Origin: DATKXU01 sp035528905
Lineage (GTDB): Bacteria > Armatimonadota > UBA5829 > DTJY01
Assembly (NCBI GenBank): GCA_035528905.1
Contig: DATKXU010000088.1
Span: 1-36,119 of the forward strand
Reading direction: 5' to 3'
DNA length: 36,119 nucleotides
Both the position numbers and the translations under genes were made by a program. Positions 7,645-15,170 of this stretch are shown here, in pieces. The notes under the pieces were generated by a model that saw only the letters and a list, made by a program, of their open reading frames with translations, ran no database searches and was not told the origin of the DNA. Numbering within the stretch: position 1 is the first letter of the stretch; each line of letters starts with the position of its first letter.

Positions 7645-8484
7645 CTAATCACGGACGTGCTTGGCGCTTGGTGCTTTCCGCCCGGAAGCCCTTTCATGCG
7701 CGCGGATCCGCCGCCGGGACCAGAGCAGCGGCAGAGTGACACCGAGCACGATCAGACTGACCACCTGGGCCTCGGTCATTCCCCAGAAAGCGACTTCCGC
7801 GGTCACGCCCTTCCTCAGAAACTCTATGAAGAACCTGTACACCGAGTACAGGGCGAGGTAATTCACAAAGACCTGCCCCGCATAGCGCCTCCGCCTTTCG
7901 ACAGCGACGAGAGCGACGTAGATCAGGATGCTGGCGGCCAGCGCGTATAGCTGTGTTGGGTGGCTGGGCGGAGTCAATTCGCCGGAGACGGCGTCCACCT
8001 GAAACCTGGCCGCCCACGGGAGGCTGGTAGGGATGCCGTAGCAGCACCCGTTCAGGAAGCATCCGATCCTTGCAATCCCGTAGCCCAGCGCCAGACCCGG
8101 AGAGAAGAGATCGGCCATTGCGAGAAAGCTGATCCCCTTCCGCCGCGTGTAAATCAGCACAGCGACCGCTGCACCGATCAGCCCGCCGTGGAACGAAAGC
8201 CCCGTCAGGCCGCCGGACGCCGAGAATACCCCTCTCCAGAGATCCAGAATCTCCGACGGGTAATGCCAGTAGTAGGGCAAATCGAGAAGGATGGAGGCAA
8301 TGTGGGCGCTCAATATCCCGGCAAACAGGCCATAGAGGCCGGAGTCGGCCACGTGTTCGCGCTTGATACCCGCGCGTTTGGCGGCCAGAAGCGTGCGGAT
8401 CAGGCCCACAATCACCGCGATCGCCATCATGAGGCCGTACGCGCGTATCGGAACCGGGCCAATCTTGAACAGGGTAGAATGCAT
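7645..8484 (-). CDS. lgt: Prolipoprotein diacylglyceryl transferase
   Basis: A 279-residue polytopic membrane protein with about seven hydrophobic segments. The Lgt core is present: LSFHGGLIGA with its conserved HGG, then GIARIGCFLNGCCYG. The latter is the variant signature rich in Cys found in one Lgt clade rather than the GRxGNFxNxE form. PSHPTQLY and the C-terminal FRFFIEF-like stretch (YSVYRFFIEFLRKG) also fit. It transfers diacylglycerol from phosphatidylglycerol to the lipobox Cys of prelipoproteins, the step before LspA, whose gene is immediately upstream (3 nt). Start ATG 8484 is preceded by GAGGG. Confidence 0.93.
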   Translation of the reverse strand: MHSTLFKIGPVPIRAYGLMMAIAVIVGLIRTLLAAKRAGIKREHVADSGLYGLFAGILSAHIASILLDLPYYWHYPSEILDLWRGVFSASGGLTGLSFHGGLIGAAVAVLIYTRRKGISFLAMADLFSPGLALGYGIARIGCFLNGCCYGIPTSLPWAARFQVDAVSGELTPPSHPTQLYALAASILIYVALVAVERRRRYAGQVFVNYLALYSVYRFFIEFLRKGVTAEVAFWGMTEAQVVSLIVLGVTLPLLWSRRRIRAHERASGRKAPSAKHVRD

Positions 8485-8487
8485 CCG

Positions 8488-8961
8488 CTAACCCTCTGTC
8501 TGATGCTTGTCGGCCCGTCGTCCTTCGCAGAAAAGCAGGTAATATGCAAGCAGGAGAAGGCCGGCGGTTATCGCCGAGTCAGCAACGTTGAACACCGGCC
8601 ACACACGAAAATTGATGAAATCCACGACATACCCGAATCTTACGCGGTCAGCCAAGTTGCCGAGCGCGCCGCCGAGCTGGAGCCCAAGGCCGATACCCAG
8701 CAGCGTGGGCAGCATCGCTCTGCGGCGGACGAGGACTACGATGGCTATTGCAAACGCGAGCGTCAGTACCACCAGCAGTCCGGCCCACGACTGAAACAGT
8801 CCGAAAGCGCCCCCACGGTTCTCCAAGAGCGTAACATAGAGGACATTCTTGAGGATGGGTATTGACGATCCGAACGGGAGCCGGCTCAGGACCAGGTGCT
8901 TGCTCGCCTGATCGAGGATGACGACCAGCAGCGCGATGAGGTAGAAATACCTTGCTTTCAC
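8488..8961 (-). CDS. lspA: Lipoprotein signal peptidase (signal peptidase II)
   Basis: A 157-residue protein with four membrane segments and the LspA motifs: LDQASKHLV, ENRGGAFGLF, GALGNLADRVRFGYVVDFI (first catalytic Asp) and FNVADSAITAG (second). It cleaves the signal peptide of diacylated prelipoproteins in the inner membrane. The reading frame extends upstream to 9057, but the GTG at 8961 fits the family N terminus. That GTG has GAGG just upstream and overlaps the preceding stop as GTGA, so translation is coupled to the dksA-like gene. Confidence 0.93.
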   Translation of the reverse strand: MKARYFYLIALLVVILDQASKHLVLSRLPFGSSIPILKNVLYVTLLENRGGAFGLFQSWAGLLVVLTLAFAIAIVVLVRRRAMLPTLLGIGLGLQLGGALGNLADRVRFGYVVDFINFRVWPVFNVADSAITAGLLLLAYYLLFCEGRRADKHQTEG

Positions 8962-9329
8962 GGTCCCTCGATTATGTCCTGGCACTCGACACAGTAGATC
9001 GCATACGGTATCGCGTCCAGCCTTCCTATCATGATGTCGCGGCCGCATCTGTCGCATACGCCGTAGGTTCCGCGCTCGATCTTTCCCACCGCCTCGTCAA
9101 TCCGACCGACGATATCCCGGTAACTGTCCCGCACGGCCAAGTCTTTCTCTCTGTCGAAGGTGTCCGTCCCCGTATCTGCGGGATGGTTATCGTAATCCGC
9201 GAGTTCGCTCTGGCCGCCGGGGGTATCTTCATAGCTGATATGCTGCTCCAATTGCCCCATCTCGGCATGGATGCGATCGCGTTCTGCCAGCAGCTTCTCC
9301 CGGTACTTCTCGACGTTCAGCTTTCGCAT
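8958..9329 (-). CDS. TraR/DksA family C4 zinc-finger protein
   Basis: A 123-residue protein with an N-terminal coiled-coil region (about 5-85) containing the acidic tip-like stretch ADYDNHPADTGTDTFDRE. A C-terminal zinc finger follows, CDRCGRDIMIGRL, then YCVECQ, giving a CxxC-CxxC set. The DxxA-type tip of E. coli DksA is not obviously conserved. This subgroup matches the YteA/DksA-like proteins encoded next to lspA in many Terrabacteria. A role at the RNA polymerase secondary channel is possible but unproven. ATG 9329 has GAGAGGTG 5 nt upstream. An earlier in-frame start at 9353 lacks such a site. Confidence 0.87.
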   Translation of the reverse strand: MRKLNVEKYREKLLAERDRIHAEMGQLEQHISYEDTPGGQSELADYDNHPADTGTDTFDREKDLAVRDSYRDIVGRIDEAVGKIERGTYGVCDRCGRDIMIGRLDAIPYAIYCVECQDIIEGP

Positions 9330-9379
9330 AGCGACACCTCTCACTACCGGCAATGCCCGTCCAGGGCCGACCTGTCAGC

Positions 9380-12142
9380 CTAGTATACCTCCGTAACGAC
9401 TTCTGCGCAACGGGCACAGAGCGACGGATGCACTGCATGCTGGCCGACCGCAGGCAGGACGAGCCAGCAGCGCGCGCACTTCGTGCCCTCTGCCGGCTCG
9501 ACGCACACCTGAAGAGCAGCTCCCGCCTCGGCCTTCTCCAGCCTCACCTGCGACACGATCAATACCGATGCAAGCTGATCCTGGTACGCATGGAGCAGAT
9601 CGTACAAAGGCGAAGCCGCCGTGAGCACCACCAGCGCCTCAAGAGGCTTCGCGATCACGCCGGTCGTCCGCGCCTCTTCGATGTGGCGATACACCTCTTC
9701 GCGGACATCCAGCAGCTTCTCCCATCTGGCGCTCAGCTCCTCGTCCACATAGGCGTCGTTGACCTTGGGGAACTCCGCCAGTTGTACACTGACCTCTCTC
9801 CCGTCGGCGGGCATATATCTCCAGACCTCTTCCGCGGTGTAGCTAAGGATTGGCGCCATCATCCGGACAATGGCCGACAGAAGCTCCCAGAGAGCGGTCT
9901 GCGCGGACCGACGCTGCACCGACTTCGGGGCCGACGTGTACAACCTATCCTTCAACACGTCCAGGTAGAATGCGCTCAGGTCGGCAGCGCAGAAGTTGTG
10001 GACGGAATGGTAAACCTTATGGAACTCGTAGCCCTCATATGCCTGCGTCACGTCCCGGATAAGCGTCTGCAGCCGGTGCAGCGCCCAGCGGTCAATCTCC
10101 AGCATCTTGCCGTAAGCGGCGCAGTCCGACGAGGGATCGAAATCGTACAGGTTCGCCAGCAGGAAGCGAAAAGTATTGCGAATCCGGCGATAGGCATCGC
10201 CCACGCGCTTCAGTATCTCCTCACCCAGCCGGACGTCCTCGAAATAATCCGTAGAGGACACCCAGAGGCGGAGGGCATCCGCGCCGTCCTTCTTGATGAT
10301 CTCCTGGGGAGCGATGACGTTCCCCCATGACTTGTGCATCGTGCGGCCATGCTCGTCCAGCATCCAGCCGTTGGTCACGCACTGGCGGAACGGCGAGTCG
10401 CCCTTGGTGGCGACTCCTACCACCAGCGATTTATTGAACCATCCTCTGTGCTGGTCGGATCCCTCGAGGTAGATGTCGGCCGGATAGCGCAATTCGGGCT
10501 TCGTTTCGAGCACCGCGCGGCAGGACGAGCCTGAATCGAACCAGACATCCAAGATGTCCGTTTCTTTTGTGAACTCCGCGCCGCCGCATTTCGGGCATTT
10601 GAACCCCTGAGGCAGAATCTCCGAAGGCTCTTTCGTGAACCACGCGTCCGAACCTTCGGCCCGCACGAGGGCGTAGACCGCATCGAGTGACTCCCGCGTC
10701 ATGATCTCCTTCTCGCAGCCCCGGCAGTAGAAGACGGGGATGCCGACGCCCCATGTTCTCTGGCGCGACAGGCACCAGTCGGGCGAGCCGGCAATCATGC
10801 TGGTGATGCGGTTGATGCTCTCCGGTGGATACCAGGCGACCGTGCCGATGGCATCCAGGATCCTCTGCCGGAGATTCTCGTGATCCATGTTCAGAAACCA
10901 TTGGACTGCGGCTCGGAAGATGACCGGCCCTCTGCATCGCCAGCAGTGCGGATAGCTGTGCTCGACGCTCGTGTGCGCCAGCAGATGGCCACGCCTCTCA
11001 AGCTCCTCGACTACCGCCCTGTTGCCCTCTTCGACGGTCAGGCCTTCGAATTGCCCTGCCTCTGCGGTGAAGCGGCCGGATGCATCAACGGGGTTCAGGG
11101 TCGGCAGCCCGTATTCCTGGCCGGTCTGGAAGTCCTCACGTCCATGGCCGGGAGCGGTATGCACGATGCCGGTTCCCTCCGTGAGCGTGACGTAGTCCGC
11201 GAGAACGACGACCGAGTCGCGTTCGTAGATCGGGTGCGCAAAGATCGCTCCCTCCAACTCAGAGCCCTTAATGGTGCGAATGACCTTGTAGTCGCTGACG
11301 CCGATTGCGCGAAGCACCTGCTCGATCAAATCCTCCGCGAGGAGGTAGTAGGCGCCCCCGGTTTCCACAACGACGTACTTGTAGTTCGGGTGAACGGCCA
11401 GCGCGACGTTCGCGGGGATCGTCCAGGGCGTCGTGGTCCAGATTAGCGCGGATACGCTCTCCGCCGGCAGCCCGGCGAATACGCCTTTCGGGTCCGACTT
11501 CAGCGGGAATCGGGCGTATATGGATGGCGATACGTGCGGCGCGTACTCTATCTCCGCCTCCGCCAGAGCCGTCTCGCAAATCGGGCACCAGAAAATCGGC
11601 TTCAGTCCCCGGTACACGTAGCCCGCCAGCGCAAGCTCCGCGAACACCTTGATGATCATCGCCTCGTACTCGGTGGACATCGTGAGGTAGGGGCTATCCC
11701 AATCGCCGCGGACGCCCAGGCGTTTGAACTCCTCGCGCTGAACGGCAACCCAATCGGCGGCGTACTCACGGCACCGGCGCCGCAGTTGCAGGCGATCCAA
11801 TTTCCTGCCCGCTCTCCGAAACTCGCGCTGGACTTCGACCTCTATCGGCATCCCGTGATTGTCCCAGCCGGGCACATAAGCACATCTGAAGCCGGCCATG
11901 GTCTTGTACTTGACCACGAAGTCCTTCAGCACCTTGTTGAGCGCATGGCCGATGTGGATATTGCCGTTCGAGTACGGCGGGCCGTCGTGGAGGATGAAGT
12001 CACCGCGGGCGGGCTTCTCCAACGACTTCTGATATAGTCCAATTTCCTCCCAATACCGCTCGATCTCAGGCTCGCGCTTCGACAGCTCGGCCCGCATCGG
12101 GAAATCGGTCTTCGGGAGATTCAGTGTCTCGCTGTAGTTCAT
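9380..12142 (-). CDS. ileS: Isoleucyl-tRNA synthetase
   Basis: A 920-residue class I aminoacyl-tRNA synthetase. The HIGH motif is GNIHIGHALNK near residue 60. The editing (CP1) domain carries TTTPWTIPANVALAVHP. Zinc-type Cys pairs CRGCEKE and CPKCGGAEF lie in the insertion before the DVWFDSGSS segment. The KMSKS position reads GRTMHKSWGN, a variant with only the second Lys and Ser retained. The C-terminal zinc finger is CARCW and CARCAEVV. It charges tRNA-Ile and edits valine. The frame extends to 12268, but ATG 12142 (MNYSETLNLP) fits the family and overlaps the rmlD stop as ATGA. No T-box leader is present. Confidence 0.96.
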   Translation of the reverse strand: MNYSETLNLPKTDFPMRAELSKREPEIERYWEEIGLYQKSLEKPARGDFILHDGPPYSNGNIHIGHALNKVLKDFVVKYKTMAGFRCAYVPGWDNHGMPIEVEVQREFRRAGRKLDRLQLRRRCREYAADWVAVQREEFKRLGVRGDWDSPYLTMSTEYEAMIIKVFAELALAGYVYRGLKPIFWCPICETALAEAEIEYAPHVSPSIYARFPLKSDPKGVFAGLPAESVSALIWTTTPWTIPANVALAVHPNYKYVVVETGGAYYLLAEDLIEQVLRAIGVSDYKVIRTIKGSELEGAIFAHPIYERDSVVVLADYVTLTEGTGIVHTAPGHGREDFQTGQEYGLPTLNPVDASGRFTAEAGQFEGLTVEEGNRAVVEELERRGHLLAHTSVEHSYPHCWRCRGPVIFRAAVQWFLNMDHENLRQRILDAIGTVAWYPPESINRITSMIAGSPDWCLSRQRTWGVGIPVFYCRGCEKEIMTRESLDAVYALVRAEGSDAWFTKEPSEILPQGFKCPKCGGAEFTKETDILDVWFDSGSSCRAVLETKPELRYPADIYLEGSDQHRGWFNKSLVVGVATKGDSPFRQCVTNGWMLDEHGRTMHKSWGNVIAPQEIIKKDGADALRLWVSSTDYFEDVRLGEEILKRVGDAYRRIRNTFRFLLANLYDFDPSSDCAAYGKMLEIDRWALHRLQTLIRDVTQAYEGYEFHKVYHSVHNFCAADLSAFYLDVLKDRLYTSAPKSVQRRSAQTALWELLSAIVRMMAPILSYTAEEVWRYMPADGREVSVQLAEFPKVNDAYVDEELSARWEKLLDVREEVYRHIEEARTTGVIAKPLEALVVLTAASPLYDLLHAYQDQLASVLIVSQVRLEKAEAGAALQVCVEPAEGTKCARCWLVLPAVGQHAVHPSLCARCAEVVTEVY

Positions 12143-12996
12143 AGGCTCAACCTGGAAATGAAATCCGCCAACGCATCCTCCCAGGAACGCAGGTTGTCGT
12201 TGCCCTGAAGCTCCAGGGCGTAATGCCTCAGCACGCTGTACTTGGGCCGCTTCGTGGGGCTCGGCCATTCCTCAGACTTGATCGGCTTGACCCGCACATC
12301 ATTGATACCCGCGCGAGACAGGATTTGCCTCGCAAAGTCGCACCACGAGCAAGCGCCCTTGTTGGTTATGTGATACGTCCCGTAAAGGGGATTGCCGATC
12401 AGGTCCCGGATCGCAGCGGCCAGATCAACGGTGAAAGTCGGGCTGCCCACCTGGTCAGCAACCACCGACAGCTCCTTCTTCGTCTTCGCAGCATTGAGAA
12501 TCGCATACGGGAAGTTCTTGCCGTGCTCGCCGTAGAGCCACGCGGTTCGGACGATGTAGTGGCGCGCGCACAAGGCCCGGACGTGAATCTCGCCAGCGAG
12601 CTTCGACGCGCCGTAGCAGCCGATGGGCCTCGGAGTGTCATACTCGGTATACGGCTCGCCCTTCTCGCCGTCGAATACAAAATCGGTGCTAATGTAGAGC
12701 AGGGCGGCGTCGAACTGCCGGCACGCGGCGGCGACGTTCCACGTGCCGAGCGCATTCACGCGGAAAGCCCTGTCCCGCTCGCGCTCGCAGCCATCCACAT
12801 CGGTATACGCGGCGGCATGGATCACGACGTCGGGGCGGCTTTCATCGAACATCGCCAGTACCCGCTCGGTCTCTGCGACGTCGAGGAAGGTCACGTCCCC
12901 GGTCACATCAGTCAGTATCAGGTCGCCGACCGGCGCAAGCGCTTTCTGAAGGTCGGCGCCGAGCATGCCCGCTGCTCCGGTAATCAGTATTCTCAA
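12139..12996 (-). CDS. dTDP-4-dehydrorhamnose reductase (RmlD-like)
   Basis: A 285-residue NAD(P)-dependent short-chain dehydrogenase of the extended RmlD_sub_bind type. The Rossmann motif is TGAAGMLGADLQKAL, followed by VIHAAAYTDVDGCE, the catalytic YGASKLAGE (YxxxK) and RTAWLYGEHGKNF. RmlD makes dTDP-L-rhamnose, the last step of activated rhamnose synthesis for cell-surface glycans. Methionine adenosyltransferase beta-like relatives exist, so substrate identity is inferred. Start is TTG 12996 with GGAGTGAG 5 nt upstream, and no ATG fits. It is the first gene of the ileS operon and overlaps ileS by 4 nt. Confidence 0.88.
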   Translation of the reverse strand: MRILITGAAGMLGADLQKALAPVGDLILTDVTGDVTFLDVAETERVLAMFDESRPDVVIHAAAYTDVDGCERERDRAFRVNALGTWNVAAACRQFDAALLYISTDFVFDGEKGEPYTEYDTPRPIGCYGASKLAGEIHVRALCARHYIVRTAWLYGEHGKNFPYAILNAAKTKKELSVVADQVGSPTFTVDLAAAIRDLIGNPLYGTYHITNKGACSWCDFARQILSRAGINDVRVKPIKSEEWPSPTKRPKYSVLRHYALELQGNDNLRSWEDALADFISRLSL

Positions 12997-13028
12997 TATC
13001 GCTCACTCCGAGCCGTCACTTATGCAAA

Positions 13029-13049
13029 GACCCCTGCCGAACAGGGGTC
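13029..13049 (-). promoter_or_regulatory. Hairpin in the leader of the rmlD-ileS operon
   Basis: GACCCCTG and CAGGGGTC are perfect 8-bp arms around a 5-nt loop. On the minus strand the hairpin is followed by TTTG. It lies between the promoter (start near 13062) and the rmlD start codon, so it is in the 5' leader. It could be an attenuator or an mRNA-stabilising stem, or a leaky terminator for the gene ending at 13104. The T tract is short, so a strong terminator is unlikely. Confidence 0.65.
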
Positions 13050-13068
13050 AGTTGCACGGAATGCTAGG

Positions 13069-13097
13069 ATTATAGCCGGAAACCAAGACACCGTCAA
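13069..13097 (-). promoter_or_regulatory. Sigma-70 promoter of the rmlD-ileS-lspA-lgt operon
   Basis: Minus strand TTGACG (13097-13092), 17-bp spacer, then TATAAT (13074-13069). Expected transcription start is near 13062, giving a leader of about 66 nt. The unit downstream (rmlD, ileS, dksA-like, lspA, lgt, rluD-like, DUF951) has overlaps or short gaps throughout. Confidence 0.88.
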
Positions 13098-13103
13098 GTT
13101 GAG

Positions 13104-13949
13104 TCAGAATCCTGTGATAGGAGTCTGTCCCGTGTCCGACCGGATTGCAAAGGACTTTTCTATGCCGTACTGATCGCAGACGCGGCCGAGTTCCTGGTCT
13201 GATGCATCCAGCCTCTCGTCTACGCTGACCTGATCGCGCTTGATGTCCTTGAGCTTTGCCAAATCCAGCTTATTGGTGGCTTCCTGGAATTTCCCCATGA
13301 ACACGATGAACTCCCGCATCGCGTCGTAGTATTTCCCTGCCAGGACAGCGCAAGCTCCCGGCGGCCGGGCCGACAGGAAGTATGCCGATATCTGCTGCCA
13401 TTCCTGTGTATACCGGCTGGCCTGGCCGGTCAGCTCACGAGGAGCCGTGGATTCCTCGAAGTCCTCGTCGAAGGGAAACGCCTTGGCTATGAGGTCAGGC
13501 GCTTTCGCCACCAGATCGTTCAGCTCCTTGGCAGTGACGTCCTGGCGCATCTTCTCCACGCGCTTGAGGTGCTCCAGATATGCGACTACATCCGCGGGCG
13601 GCGCGGGCTTCTCCTGCTTCTTGATGTCCAGGGGCGGGTTCTTCACGTCGGTCTTGAGGACGCTCGGTTGAGGAGCGCCGGGCAGCGGCGGCACCCTCAC
13701 GACAGGAGCATGCTGAGGACTTTCCACCGGCGCCACCTGAGTTACTTTGCCGCCCCAGGGCTTGAGCGCGAGGAAGACGGCCAGAGCCGCAACGATGCAG
13801 AGGCCCGCAAGCACGGCCCAGATTCCGATTCGCTTCTTCGGAAGCTCGGATGTAGGAACATCAGGATAGGCAGTCGAAATAGGCTGCCCGCAGGACAGGC
13901 AAAACCTGGATTCGGACGGGACTTCTTGCCCGCATTTGGTGCATCGCAC
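13104..13949 (-). CDS. Membrane-anchored zinc-ribbon protein of unknown function
   Basis: A 281-residue protein. The N terminus is a zinc ribbon (CTKCGQEV, then FCLSCGQPI). A single transmembrane segment follows at about 41-63 (IWAVLAGLCIVAALAVFLAL), then a Pro-rich linker (about 70-105), then a helical C-terminal domain (about 120-280) that I do not recognise. The topology suggests a cytoplasmic ribbon and an extracytoplasmic helical domain. The start is GTG 13949 with AAGGAGG at 13964-13958, and it has its own consensus promoter. Similar zinc-ribbon-plus-TM proteins are common and mostly uncharacterised. Confidence 0.78.
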   Translation of the reverse strand: MRCTKCGQEVPSESRFCLSCGQPISTAYPDVPTSELPKKRIGIWAVLAGLCIVAALAVFLALKPWGGKVTQVAPVESPQHAPVVRVPPLPGAPQPSVLKTDVKNPPLDIKKQEKPAPPADVVAYLEHLKRVEKMRQDVTAKELNDLVAKAPDLIAKAFPFDEDFEESTAPRELTGQASRYTQEWQQISAYFLSARPPGACAVLAGKYYDAMREFIVFMGKFQEATNKLDLAKLKDIKRDQVSVDERLDASDQELGRVCDQYGIEKSFAIRSDTGQTPITGF

Positions 13950-13982
13950 CGCAACCGCCTCCTTGGGGGGCCTTCCGCTTCG

Positions 13983-14011
13983 AGTATACCACCGGGGGCT
14001 GATGAAGTCAA
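13983..14011 (-). promoter_or_regulatory. Sigma-70 promoter of the zinc-ribbon gene
   Basis: Minus strand TTGACT (14011-14006), 17-bp spacer and TATACT (13988-13983), about 34 nt before the start codon at 13949. The promoter lies at the edge of the accessory island, just outside the left 19-bp palindrome. Confidence 0.85.
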
Positions 14012-14036
14012 ACTAAACCGCGGAGATGAAGGGTAG

Positions 14037-14055
14037 GGGCGAGGTCGCCTCGCCC
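14037..14055. repeat. 19-bp palindromic repeat, left copy
   Basis: GGGCGAGG, a 3-nt TCG centre, then CCTCGCCC gives perfect 8-bp arms, preceded by GTAG. A second copy with one mismatch lies at 15625-15643, and together they bracket the nuclease-like gene and the toxin-antitoxin remnant. They resemble REP-like dispersed elements. Confidence 0.75.
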
Positions 14056-14085
14056 GTGCATGGGGAATCGGGTAACCACACGAAC

Positions 14086-14111
14086 AAAAAGGGCAACCGC
14101 GGGGGTTGCCC
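14086..14111 (-). terminator. Rho-independent terminator on the minus strand
   Basis: Arms GGGCAACC (14091-14098) and GGTTGCCC (14104-14111) pair perfectly with a 5-nt loop. On the minus strand the stem is followed by five T (complement of 14086-14090). No minus-strand gene lies directly upstream. It would stop transcription arriving from the island before it reaches the zinc-ribbon promoter. Confidence 0.7.
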
Positions 14112-14235
14112 CTTGTCCTTGCTTCTTCGCAGGATCGGGGCTAGCATGTTTGGAGGATCAACCTCTGGCAATAGCGAATATACCATCAGGGTAGTTGTTA
14201 TCGGCCTCGGACACTTGGGTGGATACGAACGCCAA

Positions 14236-15099
14236 ATGCCAATCGATAGAGAAAAGATCCTAGACGCAATTCGGCAAACTGCCAAGGCACTGGGGCATTC
14301 CCCTTCGCGGGCGCAATTCGTGGCTGGAACCGGTATCAGCGAGTACCGCGTTCTACAGCATTTTCCGAGCTGGCGGGAAGCTGTGCGCGTTGCGGGGTTC
14401 GACGTAGACCCAACTAATCTGCGTCTCGATCCGGCGGAATTGCTGCAAGACTGGGGTGAACTGGTTCGTACACTGCGGCAGATTCCCACACGCATTCAGT
14501 ATAGAAGGGAAGGCAAACACAGTCCCGGGACTTTTGAGAACAAGTTTGGCCCCTGGTCTACAATTCCAGCGAGGTTTCGCGACTTTGCACGGGACAAGCC
14601 CGAATGGGCTGATGTGCTCGCTCTGTTACCGAAAGCAGCCCCGAGGGCAGAACGTACGCCCGGCGCTTATCCGCGAAATGGTAGTGTTACGGAAACTACT
14701 CCACCCTCCGCTTCCCCAAAACAGCGCCACTCAAAGCTTTGGAACCGTCCAACCTATGGTAACCCCGTCGACTTCCGCGGACTTCGCCACGAACCAACCA
14801 ATGAAGCTGGGGTTATCTTTCTTTTCGGCATGGTCGCAAGAGAACTCGGCTACATGGTTGAGGCTGTTCAGGATGGGTTTCCCGATTGCGAGGCAAAACG
14901 TCAGATTGCATTGGGTAAGTGGCAAAAGGTCTTCATCGAGTTCGAATTCGAAAGTAGGAACTTTCGTGACCACGGCCATCCGACAGACGGATGCGATGTG
15001 ATCGTTTGTTGGCATCACAACTGGCCAGATTGCCCTGACAGCCTCGACGTTCTGGAACTCAAGGCCGCTATCAGGATGCTTGCCAAGTCAGAGGACTAA
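14236..15099 (+). CDS. Putative nuclease: homing-endonuclease-associated repeats plus PD-(D/E)XK-like domain
   Basis: A 287-residue protein of unknown function. Residues 5-55 and 66-117 are two copies of a repeat (LxxLGxxPSRxxF-type, then FxSW) like the homing-endonuclease-associated DNA-binding repeat. In copy one, LGHSPSRAQF and HFPSWREAVRVAG are visible. Residues 131-175 form a Pro/Ser-rich linker. Residues 176-280 hold GVIFLFGMVARELGY, FPDCEAKR, FIEFEFESRNF and CDVIVCWHHNW. FPD216-217 followed by E235xE237 could be a degenerate PD-(D/E)XK nuclease core, which is my inference. ATGs at 14026 and 14146 are alternative starts, but they run through a repeat and a terminator stem. It is the only plus-strand gene after 6241. 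Confidence 0.6.
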   Translation: MPIDREKILDAIRQTAKALGHSPSRAQFVAGTGISEYRVLQHFPSWREAVRVAGFDVDPTNLRLDPAELLQDWGELVRTLRQIPTRIQYRREGKHSPGTFENKFGPWSTIPARFRDFARDKPEWADVLALLPKAAPRAERTPGAYPRNGSVTETTPPSASPKQRHSKLWNRPTYGNPVDFRGLRHEPTNEAGVIFLFGMVARELGYMVEAVQDGFPDCEAKRQIALGKWQKVFIEFEFESRNFRDHGHPTDGCDVIVCWHHNWPDCPDSLDVLELKAAIRMLAKSED

Positions 15100-15170
15100 T
15101 CTAGGGACCTCGGTACGCGTTTAGTTAGCTCTCTGCCACTCAGCGGCTTCCTGCCGAAGCTGAAACTGCC

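Noticed and set aside
8962..9057. LspA starting at 9057
   Set aside because: The added 32 residues are a shadow of the DksA-like zinc-finger gene. GTG 8961 has a ribosome-binding site and a GTGA overlap.
9960..11650. Several plus-strand frames opposite ileS
   Set aside because: Overlapping shadows of a complete 920-residue synthetase, with no plausible starts or domains.
12142..13062. T-box riboswitch upstream of ileS
   Set aside because: ileS overlaps rmlD, and the operon leader is only about 66 nt. No specifier stem or TGGNACC-like T-box sequence was seen.
14026..14235. N-terminal extension of the nuclease-like protein from ATG 14026 or 14146
   Set aside because: The extension is encoded by a dispersed palindrome and a terminator stem and shows no domain. 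The family-like sequence begins at 14236.
14013..14495. A 160-codon minus-strand frame opposite the nuclease-like gene
   Set aside because: No recognisable domain, and it runs through the palindrome and the terminator. The plus-strand frame has clear repeats.
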